Shown here: positions 34,629 through 44,233 of the stretch, piece after piece
Layout of the letters: each line of letters starts with the position of its first letter
Numbering within the stretch: the stretch's first letter is position 1
Assembly: GCF_001905725.1 (NCBI RefSeq)
Contig: NZ_LIWB01000007.1
Span: 124,001 to 188,000 of the forward strand
Reading direction: 5' to 3'
DNA length: 64,000 bases
DNA from: Streptomyces sp. CB02400
Lineage (GTDB): Bacteria; Actinomycetota; Actinomycetes; Streptomycetales; Streptomycetaceae
Notes under the pieces: model-generated
Databases searched by the model: none
The model's input: only the letters and a program-made list of their open reading frames with translations
Told to the model about the DNA's origin: nothing
Position numbers and translations under genes: made by a program

Positions 34629-35015
34629 TCACGCCCCGCCGGCGGCCGGCGCGGCGCGCAGGCCGTCCCGGTACTTCCGGGCCACGATCACCAGTCCGTC
34701 GAGCGTCTCCCGGGTGCGTACGAGGTCGGCGATGTGCTCGGAGAGCCGGTCGCGCTCCTGGGCCATCCGCTCCAGCGCGGCGTCGGAGTTCTCCTCGCTG
34801 GGCGCGTCGGTACAGGGCAGCAGTTCGAGGACGGTGCGGCTGGACAGGCCCGCGGCGAACAACCGCTGGATGAACGCGACCCGCTCCACCGCGTCCTCCG
34901 TGTAGTGCCGCTGCCCGCTGGCGCTGCGGGTGCTGGCGAGCAGCCCCTGCTCCTCGTAGTAGCGCAGGGACCGGACGCTGACCCCTGTTCGTGACGCGAG
35001 CTCCCCGATACGCAT
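34629..35015 (-). CDS. MerR-family transcriptional regulator
   Basis: 128 aa. The N-terminal MerR winged helix is MRIGELASRTGVSVRSLRYY with EEQGLLASTRSASGQRHY. A coiled dimerisation helix follows (ALERMAQERDRLSEHIADLV). One Cys (LLPCTDAPS) lies in the effector region, with no clear metal-site pattern. The ATG at 35015 has GGGAGGG. It diverges from an old-yellow-enzyme gene, and the shared 115-bp region has a MerR-type promoter with a 16-bp palindrome in its spacer. It therefore very probably controls both itself and the reductase. Confidence 0.92.
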   Translation of the reverse strand: MRIGELASRTGVSVRSLRYYEEQGLLASTRSASGQRHYTEDAVERVAFIQRLFAAGLSSRTVLELLPCTDAPSEENSDAALERMAQERDRLSEHIADLVRTRETLDGLVIVARKYRDGLRAAPAAGGA

Positions 35016-35049
35016 GTGTCCCTCCCAGCCGCGCCTCTCGGCACCGGAC

Positions 35050-35081
35050 TTGCCTCTCACATCGATGTGAGGTTTTAGCGT
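35050..35081 (+). promoter_or_regulatory. MerR-type promoter with operator in a 19-bp spacer
   Basis: The -35 box TTGCCT (35050-35055) and the -10 box TTAGCG (35075-35080) are 19 bp apart, the over-long spacing typical of MerR-activated promoters. The spacer holds the perfect palindrome CTCACATCGATGTGAG (35056-35071). It faces the alkene reductase gene. Confidence 0.75.
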
Positions 35082-35130
35082 AACCGCCGAGCCCGAAACA
35101 CGGGTTCTACGGATCGCAACGGAGTCTGCC

Positions 35131-36204
35131 GTGACACATCTTCTCGACAGTTATCAGCTCGGTGACCTGAGGCTGCCCAACCGGGTGGTGATGGCCCCGA
35201 TGTCACGTGTCCGGGCCACCCCGGAGGGGCTGGCGACACCGTCGATGGCGACGTACTACGCCCAGCGTGCGACGGCCGGGCTGATCGTCTCCGAGGGGGT
35301 GCAGCCGAGCCTGGTCGGACAGTCGAATCCGGGCACGCCGGGACTGCACACCGGTGAGCAGGTCGCCGCGTGGCGCCCGGTGACCGCCGCCGTGCACGCC
35401 AACGGCGGCCGGATCTTCGCCCAGCTCATGCACGGCGGGCGGGTGTCGCACCCCGACACCACCGGTATGCGGCCCGTCGGGCCGTCGGCCGTCCCGGCCG
35501 TCGGTGACGTGTTCACCCCGGCCGGGCCCAAGCCCGCGCCGATGCCGCGCGCCCTGGACACCGCCGAGGTGCCCGAGCACGCCCTGTCGTACGCCGAGGC
35601 CGCCCGCCGTGCCGTCGACGCCGGTTTCGACGGCGTGGAGCTGCACGGCGCCAACGGCTATCTGATCTCGCAGTTCCTCTCCTCGAACGCCAATGTGCGC
35701 ACGGACCGTTACGGAGGCTCGGTGGCCAACCGGATCCGGTTCGCCGTCGAGGCGGTGTCCGCGACCGTCGAGGCCGTCGGCGCGGCGCGGACCGGTATCC
35801 GTCTCTCCCCGGGCGGGACGTTCTGGGGCGTGGAGGAGACCGACGTCCCCGAGCTCTACGCCGCGCTGCTGGCCGAGTTGGCCCGGCTGGAGGTGGCCTA
35901 CGTCCACTTCGAGGCCACGGTCGAGGAAGAGGTGCTGGTCGGTCTGCGCCGGGCCTGGCCGGGGACCCTCGTGATGAACCCCGTGGTCCCGATGGGCCCG
36001 AAGCAGACCGGGCGGGACGAGGCCGACCACTGGCTCGGGCTGGGCGCCGACCTCATCAGCTTCGGCCGCGCCTTCATCGCCAACCCCGACCTGGTCGAGC
36101 GGCTGCGCACCGGCCTCCCGATGGCGCCCGTCGACGAGGCCACCTACTACCAGGGAGGCGACGCGGGTTACCTGACGTACCCGGCCTACGCCCACACGGT
36201 CTGA
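35131..36204 (+). CDS. Old yellow enzyme-type alkene reductase
   Basis: 357 aa FMN-dependent TIM barrel. RLPNRVVMAPMSRVRA binds FMN. AQLMHGGRVSHP and the active-site pair in VELHGANGYLISQFLS follow, then RYGGSVANRIRF and ISFGRAFIANPDLVERLRTG (phosphate-binding end). The family reduces the C=C bond of electrophilic alkenes such as enones, maleimides or nitro esters with NAD(P)H. The GTG at 35131 has CGGAG. It is under the divergent MerR regulator, which suggests induction by an electrophile. Confidence 0.93.
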   Translation: MTHLLDSYQLGDLRLPNRVVMAPMSRVRATPEGLATPSMATYYAQRATAGLIVSEGVQPSLVGQSNPGTPGLHTGEQVAAWRPVTAAVHANGGRIFAQLMHGGRVSHPDTTGMRPVGPSAVPAVGDVFTPAGPKPAPMPRALDTAEVPEHALSYAEAARRAVDAGFDGVELHGANGYLISQFLSSNANVRTDRYGGSVANRIRFAVEAVSATVEAVGAARTGIRLSPGGTFWGVEETDVPELYAALLAELARLEVAYVHFEATVEEEVLVGLRRAWPGTLVMNPVVPMGPKQTGRDEADHWLGLGADLISFGRAFIANPDLVERLRTGLPMAPVDEATYYQGGDAGYLTYPAYAHTV

Positions 36205-36258
36205 CGTCCGGAAGGCCGGGGCCGCATCGAACCGCCCGGGAACGGGCAGATTCGAACC

Positions 36259-36768
36259 ATGCCCATCGACGCGACGGATTCGCCCGGAGTGCAGGTGTGC
36301 TCCCTGAAGCGGGACACTCCGCAGTCGGTCCCGGCCAACAGCCCCTACACGGTCGTACGGTTCCCGTTCGGGTCCGCGGAGTCCACCGACCGGTTCTCCA
36401 TGCACCAGGTGAACCAGCCGGACGGGTACGTGGTCACGGACTGGGACTCGGACGACCGGTCCGGGCTGATATGGCCCAGCACGGCCGGCTGGGGCGTCCT
36501 GTACGCGATGATCCAGTGGGAGGCCGGGAACTACGGCGAACTGCGGGACCAGTTCGTCCGGGATCCGCTCGGTCTCACTCCGACTCCCGACGACACCACG
36601 GGGACGGAGCACCGGCCGCCGAGTCCCGGCATGCAGTGCTGGACGAAGCAGTGGGGCATCTTCGTCGACCCGGCCGTCCCGCTCGCCGTGCGCGCCACCC
36701 ATGACGACAGCGTGGCGCGGGACATCGTCCTGGCGGAGTTCAAGCTCGTCGTCCACCAGGCCGCCTGA
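36259..36768 (+). CDS. Conserved hypothetical protein
   Basis: 169 aa, no family recognised. It is Trp-rich in the middle (YVVTDWDSDDRSGLIWPSTA, GWGVLYAMIQWEAGNYGEL) and ends in a predicted beta/alpha segment (DIVLAEFKLVVHQAA). It has no signal peptide or membrane helix. It lies 54 bp after the reductase in the same direction but is probably independent. ATG start with a weak ribosome site. Confidence 0.6.
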   Translation: MPIDATDSPGVQVCSLKRDTPQSVPANSPYTVVRFPFGSAESTDRFSMHQVNQPDGYVVTDWDSDDRSGLIWPSTAGWGVLYAMIQWEAGNYGELRDQFVRDPLGLTPTPDDTTGTEHRPPSPGMQCWTKQWGIFVDPAVPLAVRATHDDSVARDIVLAEFKLVVHQAA

Positions 36769-36852
36769 CGGATCGTCCGGTGGGCCGATGACCTACCGGT
36801 GCCACGTGGGGAGCGGACGGTACGGCCGGGTCCGGGACGGGCGCCTCGCCGA

Positions 36853-37860
36853 CTACGGTTCCAGGACGCTCCGCCGACCCGCCCGGCGTCCGGTGCGTGA
36901 CGTCCCGCTCGTGCCCCGTCGCCCGCCGCGCCGGCGCCCCACCAGGTCGTGGGCGGCCTCCGGCCACATCGGGTACGTGAAGGTGAAGCCCGCCTCGATC
37001 AGCCGGCCGGGGACGACCCGCCGGCTCTTGAGCAGCAGTTCCGTGTCCGAGCGCAGTACGAGGGCGCCCGCTTCCGCCATCCACCGCGTCGCGGGCAGAC
37101 CCACCGGTACACGCCACGCGGTGCGCAGGGCACGCATGAACGCGCGGTGCGGCAGGGGGCCGGGGGCGGCCAGGTTCACCGGGCCGGCGAGGTCGTCCCG
37201 GTCGGCCAGGAACTCGACCGCGCGGACGAAGTCGTGGTCGTGGATCCACGACACGTACTGGGTGCCGCCCGCGACCGGGCCGCCGAGCCCGAGGCGGGCC
37301 ATCCACGACAGGACGTCGAAGACGCCGCCCCGGTCGGGGCTCATCACCATGGCGGAGCGCAGGGCCACCTTGCGGGTGTGCGGAGTCGCGGCCTGTTCCT
37401 GTTCCCGCTCCCACGCCTTGGCGATGTCCACGCTGTAGGACCAGTAGCCCGGCACGGCGGCCTCCGTCCCGCCGATCACGCCGGTGTCCTCGTCGTTGGG
37501 CGCGTCGAGGCGGTGCGCGTAGACGGTGGCGGTGCTCATCTGGAGCCAGACCCGCGGAGGGCGCGCCGCGGCGCCGATCGCCTCGCCCACGACACGGGTG
37601 GAGAGCACCCGTGAGTCCATCATGGCCCGGAGGTTGGCGGGGGTGTAGCGGCAGTTCACGCTGCGGCCGGCCAGGTTGATCACGACATCACTGCCGTCGA
37701 CCACCTCGGTCCACGGCCCCGGTGTCCTGCCGTCCCAGTACACCTCCCCGGGCCCCGCCGGCCGTCTGGTCAGCACCACGACCTCGTGCCCGGCCGTGGT
37801 CAGCGCACGCTTCAGGACGGTGCCCACCTGCCCGGTCCCACCGGGAATCACGATCTTCAT
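36853..37860 (-). CDS. TIGR01777-family NAD-dependent epimerase-like protein
   Basis: 335 aa extended SDR. The dinucleotide motif is MKIVIPGGTGQVGTVLKRAL. Family hallmarks include DVVINLAGRSVNCRYTPANL, MDSRVLSTRVVGEAI and QMSTATVYAHRL. A C-terminal DUF1731 region (PLPHRAFMRALRTAWRVPVG) is followed by an unusual Arg/Gly-rich tail of about 30 residues (GRRRGGRRGTSGTSRTGR). The function of the family is unsettled (YfcH type, nucleoside-diphosphate-sugar epimerase by fold). The ATG at 37860 has GGGGAGG. Confidence 0.87.
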   Translation of the reverse strand: MKIVIPGGTGQVGTVLKRALTTAGHEVVVLTRRPAGPGEVYWDGRTPGPWTEVVDGSDVVINLAGRSVNCRYTPANLRAMMDSRVLSTRVVGEAIGAAARPPRVWLQMSTATVYAHRLDAPNDEDTGVIGGTEAAVPGYWSYSVDIAKAWEREQEQAATPHTRKVALRSAMVMSPDRGGVFDVLSWMARLGLGGPVAGGTQYVSWIHDHDFVRAVEFLADRDDLAGPVNLAAPGPLPHRAFMRALRTAWRVPVGLPATRWMAEAGALVLRSDTELLLKSRRVVPGRLIEAGFTFTYPMWPEAAHDLVGRRRGGRRGTSGTSRTGRRAGRRSVLEP

Positions 37861-37980
37861 CCGGCCCTCCCCCTCCGTGTGAGGGCAACACTACTCCGGA
37901 ATTGAACACGTTCAAAATCTTGGTACCGGTTGCGGTACGCACGGGGCGAGATGCCGGTCACCCGCACGAAGGGTCCGACC

Positions 37981-38937
37981 GTGAACCACGCCGTCCGCCT
38001 GACCACACCGTTCCACTCGCACTCCACCGCCGGCGACGTCGTCGACGGTGTGGACCTCGCCGGACGTCGCGTGATCGTCACCGGCGGTGCCTCCGGCATC
38101 GGCGTCGAGACCGTACGCGCCCTGGCCACCGCCGGAGCGGAGGTCACCGTCGCCACCCGGAACCCGGCGGCGGCCGATCCCCTCGGCCGCGACCTCGCCG
38201 CCGTGCCCGGAGCGGGCGCGGTGCGGGTGGCGGCGGTCGACCTGGCCGATCTCTCCTCGGTGGCCGCCTTCGTACGGGCATGGCGTGGACCGCTCGACGT
38301 CCTCGTGGCCAACGCCGGGGTCATGGCGGTTCCGGACCGTCGGGTCACCGCCGAGGGCTGGGAGCCGCACCTGGCCACCGGCCACCTCGGTCACTTCGCC
38401 CTCGTCGTCGGGCTGTACGACCATCTGCGTGCCGTCGGCGCCGCCCGCGTCGTCGTCAGCTCCGGCGCCCACCGCGACGCGGCGTTCGCCTTCGACGACC
38501 CGCACTTCGTCCGCCGCCCGTACGACCGCTGGGCGGCGTACGCGCAGTCCAAGACCGCCGACGTCCTGTTCGCCGTGGGCGCCCGCCGGTGGGCCGCCGA
38601 CGGCATCACCGCCAACGCGCTCAACCCCAACTGGATCAGCACCGATCTGCAGCGCCACGTCGACGACGCCACCATGCGGGCCCTGGGGACGATGGACGAC
38701 GACGGCGACATCATCGAGCAGCCCTGCTACAAGACGCCCGCCCAGGGCGCCGCGACATCCGTGCTGCCGGCCGCGTCTCCTCTCGTGGACGGCGTCACCG
38801 GACGCTATTTCGAGGACAACCAGGAGGCGCCGACCGTCACCGGCGACGAGGAGCCGGTCGGCGGCGTCGCGGCCCACGCCCCCGACCCGCGGGCCGCGGA
38901 CCGTCTGTGGGAGTACGCCACCGACGCCCTGCGCTGA
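37981..38937 (+). CDS. Short-chain dehydrogenase/reductase
   Basis: 318 aa. VIVTGGASGIGVETVRALA is the cofactor glycine loop. Further motifs are LDVLVANAGVM, the catalytic Ser in VVVSSGAH and YAQSKTA with the Tyr/Lys pair. It is long for a classical SDR and resembles retinol-dehydrogenase/WW-domain-oxidoreductase-like members. The GTG at 37981 has GAAGGG at good spacing. An ATG at 37951 is in frame with a closer GGGGCGAG, so the first ten residues are uncertain. It ends 18 bp before the convergent end of the five-gene operon. Confidence 0.85.
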   Translation: MNHAVRLTTPFHSHSTAGDVVDGVDLAGRRVIVTGGASGIGVETVRALATAGAEVTVATRNPAAADPLGRDLAAVPGAGAVRVAAVDLADLSSVAAFVRAWRGPLDVLVANAGVMAVPDRRVTAEGWEPHLATGHLGHFALVVGLYDHLRAVGAARVVVSSGAHRDAAFAFDDPHFVRRPYDRWAAYAQSKTADVLFAVGARRWAADGITANALNPNWISTDLQRHVDDATMRALGTMDDDGDIIEQPCYKTPAQGAATSVLPAASPLVDGVTGRYFEDNQEAPTVTGDEEPVGGVAAHAPDPRAADRLWEYATDALR

Positions 38938-38955
38938 CGGAGCACGCCGGCCGGA

Positions 38956-40695
38956 CTACGCACCGCGCGCCTCGGCCGAGGACGCTCCCCAGGCGGCCGC
39001 GCACAGTGCCCGTTCGACCGCGTCGGTGTAGACGGCGGCGGCGAGCCAGGCCCGGGCGAAGCGGCCGGTGTCGGCCGGGAGCAGGCGGCCGAAGGTGTCG
39101 CGGGAGCGGTCCGCGGCGGCGGTGTGGAGGCCGTCGAGGAGGTCGCCCGCCGTGGCGAGGCCGAGACGGCGCAGCCGGGTGCCGTCGCCCGACCGGTTCC
39201 CGGCGAGGGCGAGGACACGGCGGCCTCCCGGCACCGCCTGGTGGACGCGGCGGCGCAGCAGGTGCAGCGGGGCCTCGTCCCCGGTGGACACGGCCCGCGC
39301 GGGTGGTGCGACCGCGCCGGTGGGCAGGTCCGCGTGCTGGAGGCGGTCCAGACCGAGGTCCACCCGGGCGCCGGGATCGGCGGGGTGCTCGGTGGCGAGC
39401 AGCAGGGCACGGGGATACGGCCCCGGTGCCAGGCGCGCGACGATCCGCAGCCGGCTGCCCCCGGCGGCGGCGAGCAGGCGGAGGTTGTCGCGGTGAGGGA
39501 GTGCGGGATCGTCGTGGGCGGTGGCCAGCCGCAGGGGCAGGCCACCGCAGTCGGCCAGCAGACAGTCGCCCGTCGTCTCCCGCACCGTGCCCTCGAGGGT
39601 CACCTCCAGGAACAGCAGGTCCTGTCCGCCGTCCAGCGCCCGGGCCACCTGTTCGGCGGCGGGTACGGCCCACAGCCGGTCCAGCGGCTCGGCGCGCCAG
39701 GCGGCGCCGGACGCGCGGACCGCCCGCACCCCCGCCCCCGCGCCGAGACGGCCCGTCGGGGAGACGGTGGCCCCGGACACGGCGAGCCCCGCGCGCGACA
39801 GTTCCCGGTGGGTCAGGGTGGTGTCACCGATCCGTACGGCCCGGTCGGCGGCGCCGGCCGCCCGGGAGGGCCCGCCCGGTGCCACGTCCGAGACCGTGTA
39901 CAGGCGTCCGTCGGCGTCGGCGGTCCAGGTGACCGCGCCCGCGTATCCGGTCGCGGTGAGGACGGGCTCGGAGAAGAGCCCGTACAGCCGCAGGGAGCCG
40001 TCCGGGCGGTACGGCTGCCGGACCGTGCCGCGCAGTTCGGTCAGGTCCGGGCCGGTGGCGTGCGGAAGGCGGTGGGTGACGCCCAGGACTCCGGCCAGCG
40101 CGCCGGCGAGGTCGGTGAGGCGGTGTCCGGGGTCGGCGGAGCGGGCCGCGCGCACCCCGGTCACCACGGAGACCGCCGCGGCACAGGCCCGTGGGAGGCC
40201 GGCGAGGCGGGCGGTGTGCGCGGCGTGCAGGAGTTCCGCCTGGAGCACGGCGCCGGCGCCGTCGGTGCCGGCTTCCAGGACGGCTGCGGCCGCGTCGAAC
40301 ACCGCCCGTGCGGCGGCGCGTTGTCCGGGGGTGGCGGCGTCGGGCTCCGTCGGTGCCGTCTCCGTCTCTTCCCGCGTTCCCGTGGCCTCGGCGGGGGCCG
40401 GAGTCTCCTCGGCGACCGGTGCGGCCGAGGCCGCCGCCGCGCGGTGCAGGCAGTCGGGGGCCAGCAGGCATCCGCAGTGGATGGCGTCCGCTCCGGTCAC
40501 CGTCCCACCGGGCGCCCGCAGGACGACGTCGGTCTCGTCGTCGACGGCGATCCGCACGGTGTCGCCCTCCCGGACGACCGGACGTGCCAGGAGCTTGGTC
40601 ACGCCCGCGTCCAGCCGCTTGCGGAGCCGGGGCGAGAGCGCCGCGACGAGTTCGGCGGTGACGGACGGGACGACCGGAGGCAGGTCCGGGCTCAT
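38956..40695 (-). CDS. SWIM zinc-finger protein (YehQ-like)
   Basis: 579 aa, last gene of the five-gene operon. A SWIM motif C-x-C-x5-C-x-H at residues 74-84 (IHCGCLLAPDCLH) is preceded by the usual beta region (GDTVRIAVDDETDVVLRAPG). The remaining about 490 residues are a large alpha/beta region without a recognised domain. SWIM motifs bind nucleic acid or protein. In E. coli the matching operon position is held by yehQ. The start ATG overlaps the vWA gene stop by ATGA. The start and end are firm; the function is inferred from the operon. Confidence 0.85.
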   Translation of the reverse strand: MSPDLPPVVPSVTAELVAALSPRLRKRLDAGVTKLLARPVVREGDTVRIAVDDETDVVLRAPGGTVTGADAIHCGCLLAPDCLHRAAAASAAPVAEETPAPAEATGTREETETAPTEPDAATPGQRAAARAVFDAAAAVLEAGTDGAGAVLQAELLHAAHTARLAGLPRACAAAVSVVTGVRAARSADPGHRLTDLAGALAGVLGVTHRLPHATGPDLTELRGTVRQPYRPDGSLRLYGLFSEPVLTATGYAGAVTWTADADGRLYTVSDVAPGGPSRAAGAADRAVRIGDTTLTHRELSRAGLAVSGATVSPTGRLGAGAGVRAVRASGAAWRAEPLDRLWAVPAAEQVARALDGGQDLLFLEVTLEGTVRETTGDCLLADCGGLPLRLATAHDDPALPHRDNLRLLAAAGGSRLRIVARLAPGPYPRALLLATEHPADPGARVDLGLDRLQHADLPTGAVAPPARAVSTGDEAPLHLLRRRVHQAVPGGRRVLALAGNRSGDGTRLRRLGLATAGDLLDGLHTAAADRSRDTFGRLLPADTGRFARAWLAAAVYTDAVERALCAAAWGASSAEARGA

Positions 40696-43600
40696 GCGAT
40701 CTTCTCCCCTACCCAGCGGGCGAGTTCGAGCGGGCTGAGGGCGGCGACGGGCATGCCGGCCGCGACGAGCTGGCCGGCGACGCCCGTGGAGTAGCGGGGC
40801 CGGCCCGTGTCGTCGAGGCTCGCGCAGCCCAGGACGTGGCAGCCGGCTCCGACCAGTGCGCGGACCTCGGCGAGCAGACCGCCCAGCGGGTAGCCCTCCT
40901 CGAAGTCGCTGACGACCACGACGAGGGTGCGCGACGGTACGGTGACGAGCTCGCGCGCGTGCCGCAGGCCCGCGGCGATGTGGGTGCCGCCGCCCACGCT
41001 GACCTCCAGCAGCAGCGACAGCGGGTCGTCCACGTGTCCGGTGAGGTCGATGACCTCCGTGGAGAACGCCAGGAAGTGGGTGGAGAGGGTCGGCACCCCC
41101 GCCAGCACGGAGGCGGTCAGCGCGGCCCACACCGTGGACGCCTCCATGGACCCCGACACGTCCGTGACCAGGATCAGCCGCCAGTCGGCGGCCCGGCGCG
41201 CCCGGGTACGGAACACCGGGTGCTCGGGGATCACCCGCACCGTGCCGTCCGGGGCGCGGCGCGCGGTCGCCAGGTTGGCCCGCAGGGTGCGGGGCAGGTC
41301 CAGTCCGCCGCCGGGCCGTCTGCTGGGGCGGGGCAGGGCGGTGCCGTGCAGGGCGGGGCGCAGGCGGGTGGCGAGCTGCCGGGTCAGCGCGTCGACCAGC
41401 CGCCGTACGAGCGGGCGCAGTGCGGCCAGCCGGGCCTCGGGCAGTCCGCCCGCGTGCCGCAGGACGGTGCGCAGGAGGTCGACCGAGGGCCGCACGCCGT
41501 CCGCGTCCAGCTCGGCGAGGACGTCCCTGCGGCCCGACGCGGCGGCGGTCGCCAGCACTTCCTCCCGGATGCCGGGCCCGAACAGCGCGGCCAGTTCCTC
41601 GGACCACTCCCGCACTCCGGGGTACGGCGCCTGACGTCCTCCGCCGGTTCCCGGGCCCGTGAGGTCTCCCCGGCTGCCTTCGCCGCGTCCGCTGCCGTAC
41701 AGCTCGTCCAGCGCGGTGGCGAGCGGTGACGCGGACGGCGGCAGCCGGTCGGCGCGGCGGCCGAGGAGGAGGCGCCAGCGGTCGGCGGGGGCGAGGGCAT
41801 GCTCCTGGGCGGCCTCCGGAGCACCGCGCTCCGGGCGCTGCGGCGCGCCCTCCGCCGGACCGCCGCCCGGTGGGGGCAGCAGGCCGAGCGATCGCAGGGT
41901 CTCGCGGGCCGCGAAGTCCGCTTCGGTCCAGGTGGCGAGGGCGGCCGGGTCGACGTCGTCCGTGTCGGCGACGTGCGTGGTGCCGAGGCGTTCCTCGACG
42001 GCCGTGAGGAGGCGGTCGCGGGCCGCGGGGCTCAGGGTGTCGAAGCCGCCGCGCAGTGCGGGGAGCCGGTCGAGGAACGCCCGGTCGGGCAGCTCGGTCA
42101 CCCGGGTGAGCAGGGGCTCCAGCGCGGGGGCCGCCGCCTCCAGCAGGGGGCCGGCGGCGGTCAGCAGTCCGCCGAGCCGGGCGGTGAGGGCGGCGCGGGA
42201 GTCGGGGTCGGTGGCCCCGTCGACCCAGGAGGCCACGCGGTCGCCGAAGGCCCGGGCGTCCTCGTGTCCGAGCAGGACGCGTACGGCCCCGGCGGCGCCG
42301 CGCATCAGCGGGGAGCCGGCGGCGGACAGGCGGTCCAGGGCGTCGGTGAGCCGGATGCCGCCCAGCAGGTCGGCGCGGTGGGAGAGTTCGAGCAGGGCGT
42401 GGGCGTCGGCGGGGTCCTCGGACCCGGTCAGTCCGTCGACCTGCCGCACCGCCGCCGCCGTGAGCAGTTCCGCGGCTGCGGCGGCCCGGGGCCCACGGTC
42501 CGGCTCGGCGGGGAGCCCGGGGACATGGCCGGCCCGCAGCCGGTCGAGCAGGGCCAGTCCGGCGAGGAGTTCCGGCAGGGTGCCGGCCCGGGGCAGGACG
42601 TCGGCGACGTCGTCGAGCCGTTCGTCCGCGAGCCCGGTCAGGCCGCACTCCGCCGCCCGTTCGAGCCCTTCGAGGGCCTGTGCGGCGGTCGGTCCGCCCT
42701 CGTCGCGTTCCTGGCGGCGCCGTTCGCGCAGGACTCCTTCGGCGGCCTGCGCGGGGGTGACCCCGCGCACTCCGGCCGCGGTCAGCACGGCCGCCGTGGC
42801 GGGGGTCCAGCGCACCTCCCAGCGGGAGGTGAGGGCCTCGGCGCCGCCCGCGCCGACGACCTCCCTGGCCTCCCCGTAGGGCACGCCGCACACCGTCAGC
42901 CGGCGCAGCAGCAGTTCACGGCGCCGGTCGAGGTCGGACCGCAGCGGGTCGAGACGCAGGTCCCGCGCGGGGCCGGGGCCGCCCGCCTCCGGGCCGGGCA
43001 GGCCGAGCCGGGCCAGCTCGGCCTCGACCGCGGGGACGAGTCCGCTGCGCGGTGCCCCCGGGGCGGGACGCCCGGTGCGCGTGCCGACGAGCACGCGCTC
43101 CATCGCCCGTGCCACGGCCCGGCCGCGCCCGTACGGCTCGCCCTGTGCGAGCACCGTCTGGACCGCTTCGACCAGTTCGCCGCGGCCCGCCGCGGGCAGT
43201 CCGCGCAGCCGGGCGAGGTCCGAGGCGAGCCGGCTGATCTCCCGGGCGTCGGCCGGTCCCGAGGGGTGGCCGAGGCTCCTCAGTTCGGCGCAGACGCGTA
43301 CGGCCGCCCGGGTCAGCGCCTCCTCCAGCGCGGCCGGGTCGCCCGCCGCGCGCAGGACCATGTCCTGCCACTCCGGGTCCCGGATGCCCGCCGGGTAGCC
43401 GGACCGCTCGTCGAGGAGGGCGTAGGTGTACGGGATCAGCGAGGTGTTCCACCCGGGCCGTCGCTCGTCCGTGGCCGTCGCGTCCTCCTCCCCCGCGTCC
43501 TGCCGTACGAGTGCCGGGGCGTGGAAGGCGCCGACCACCACGGCGGCCCGTTCGCCGCCTGCGGTGGCCTCGGCCAGCCGGGCCCGCATCCAGCGTTCGC

Positions 43601-44228
43601 GCCGCAGGTCCAGCTCCGGTACGCCGCCCGAGGCGACCGCGTCCTCGCGCAGGGCCCACCCGGTGAGCAGGGCGGCCCGGCGCAGGGCCTCGGGCGGGGA
43701 GCCCGGGGCGGTCGCCTCGACGAGCCGGTCCCAGAGGTCGTCCCCGGGGCGGCCCGTCAGCCGGGTGCGCAGCGCGGTGGCGAGACCGGGGCCGCCGGCC
43801 CCCGTCCCCGTGGCCCGGCGTCCGTCGGTCCAGGCGCGGTCGGCGAGCGGCAGGTCGCAGGCGACCACCGGTACGCCGTGCCGGACGGCCCAGCGCACGG
43901 CGGCCAGTTCGGGCGAGAAGTCGGCGAACGGGTAGAACGCCGGCCCGCCGTCGCCGCCCTCGCCGGGGGCGGCGGCGAGCGCCACCGGGGCCCGGGTCTC
44001 CTCGTGCCCCAGCCAGGGCAGCCACTGCTGCGTCTCCGCGGGCAGTTCGACGAGCAGCACCTCCGGCTCCGCCTCGTCCAGCAGCGCGGGCACGGCGGCG
44101 GCCAGGGAGGGCGCGTGGTGCCGTACGCCGACGAGGTAGGGCGCGGACGGGCCGGTGAGGGCGGCGAGCGCCTCGTCGGGCGGGACGGGCGGGCCGTCCG
44201 GGGCGGCGGCCCCGTGGGAGAGGGACAC
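40692..44228 (-). CDS. DUF5682-vWA fusion protein (YehM/YehP-like)
   Basis: 1178 aa. Residues about 15-800 match the DUF5682 style (APYLVGVRHHAPSLAAAVPA, EVLLVELPAETQQWLPW, HGVPVVACDLPLADRAW, VVVGAFHAPALV). The C-terminal about 190 residues are a von Willebrand A domain with an intact MIDAS (LVTDVSGSM, Asp1023; VGGGTHIAAG; VVSDFEE). In E. coli these are two proteins, YehM and YehP; here they are one chain. vWA proteins partner MoxR ATPases to remodel or load metal into clients. The GTG at 44228 has CTGGAGGG inside the ATPase end, five bases after its stop. Confidence 0.87.
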   Translation of the reverse strand: MSLSHGAAAPDGPPVPPDEALAALTGPSAPYLVGVRHHAPSLAAAVPALLDEAEPEVLLVELPAETQQWLPWLGHEETRAPVALAAAPGEGGDGGPAFYPFADFSPELAAVRWAVRHGVPVVACDLPLADRAWTDGRRATGTGAGGPGLATALRTRLTGRPGDDLWDRLVEATAPGSPPEALRRAALLTGWALREDAVASGGVPELDLRRERWMRARLAEATAGGERAAVVVGAFHAPALVRQDAGEEDATATDERRPGWNTSLIPYTYALLDERSGYPAGIRDPEWQDMVLRAAGDPAALEEALTRAAVRVCAELRSLGHPSGPADAREISRLASDLARLRGLPAAGRGELVEAVQTVLAQGEPYGRGRAVARAMERVLVGTRTGRPAPGAPRSGLVPAVEAELARLGLPGPEAGGPGPARDLRLDPLRSDLDRRRELLLRRLTVCGVPYGEAREVVGAGGAEALTSRWEVRWTPATAAVLTAAGVRGVTPAQAAEGVLRERRRQERDEGGPTAAQALEGLERAAECGLTGLADERLDDVADVLPRAGTLPELLAGLALLDRLRAGHVPGLPAEPDRGPRAAAAAELLTAAAVRQVDGLTGSEDPADAHALLELSHRADLLGGIRLTDALDRLSAAGSPLMRGAAGAVRVLLGHEDARAFGDRVASWVDGATDPDSRAALTARLGGLLTAAGPLLEAAAPALEPLLTRVTELPDRAFLDRLPALRGGFDTLSPAARDRLLTAVEERLGTTHVADTDDVDPAALATWTEADFAARETLRSLGLLPPPGGGPAEGAPQRPERGAPEAAQEHALAPADRWRLLLGRRADRLPPSASPLATALDELYGSGRGEGSRGDLTGPGTGGGRQAPYPGVREWSEELAALFGPGIREEVLATAAASGRRDVLAELDADGVRPSVDLLRTVLRHAGGLPEARLAALRPLVRRLVDALTRQLATRLRPALHGTALPRPSRRPGGGLDLPRTLRANLATARRAPDGTVRVIPEHPVFRTRARRAADWRLILVTDVSGSMEASTVWAALTASVLAGVPTLSTHFLAFSTEVIDLTGHVDDPLSLLLEVSVGGGTHIAAGLRHARELVTVPSRTLVVVVSDFEEGYPLGGLLAEVRALVGAGCHVLGCASLDDTGRPRYSTGVAGQLVAAGMPVAALSPLELARWVGEKIA

Positions 44229-44233
44229 GGCCG

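Noticed and set aside
40696..42891. Extension of the SWIM gene frame upstream by 732 codons
   Set aside because: Arg/Pro/Gly-rich shadow of the vWA gene; the SWIM gene start overlaps the upstream stop by ATGA.
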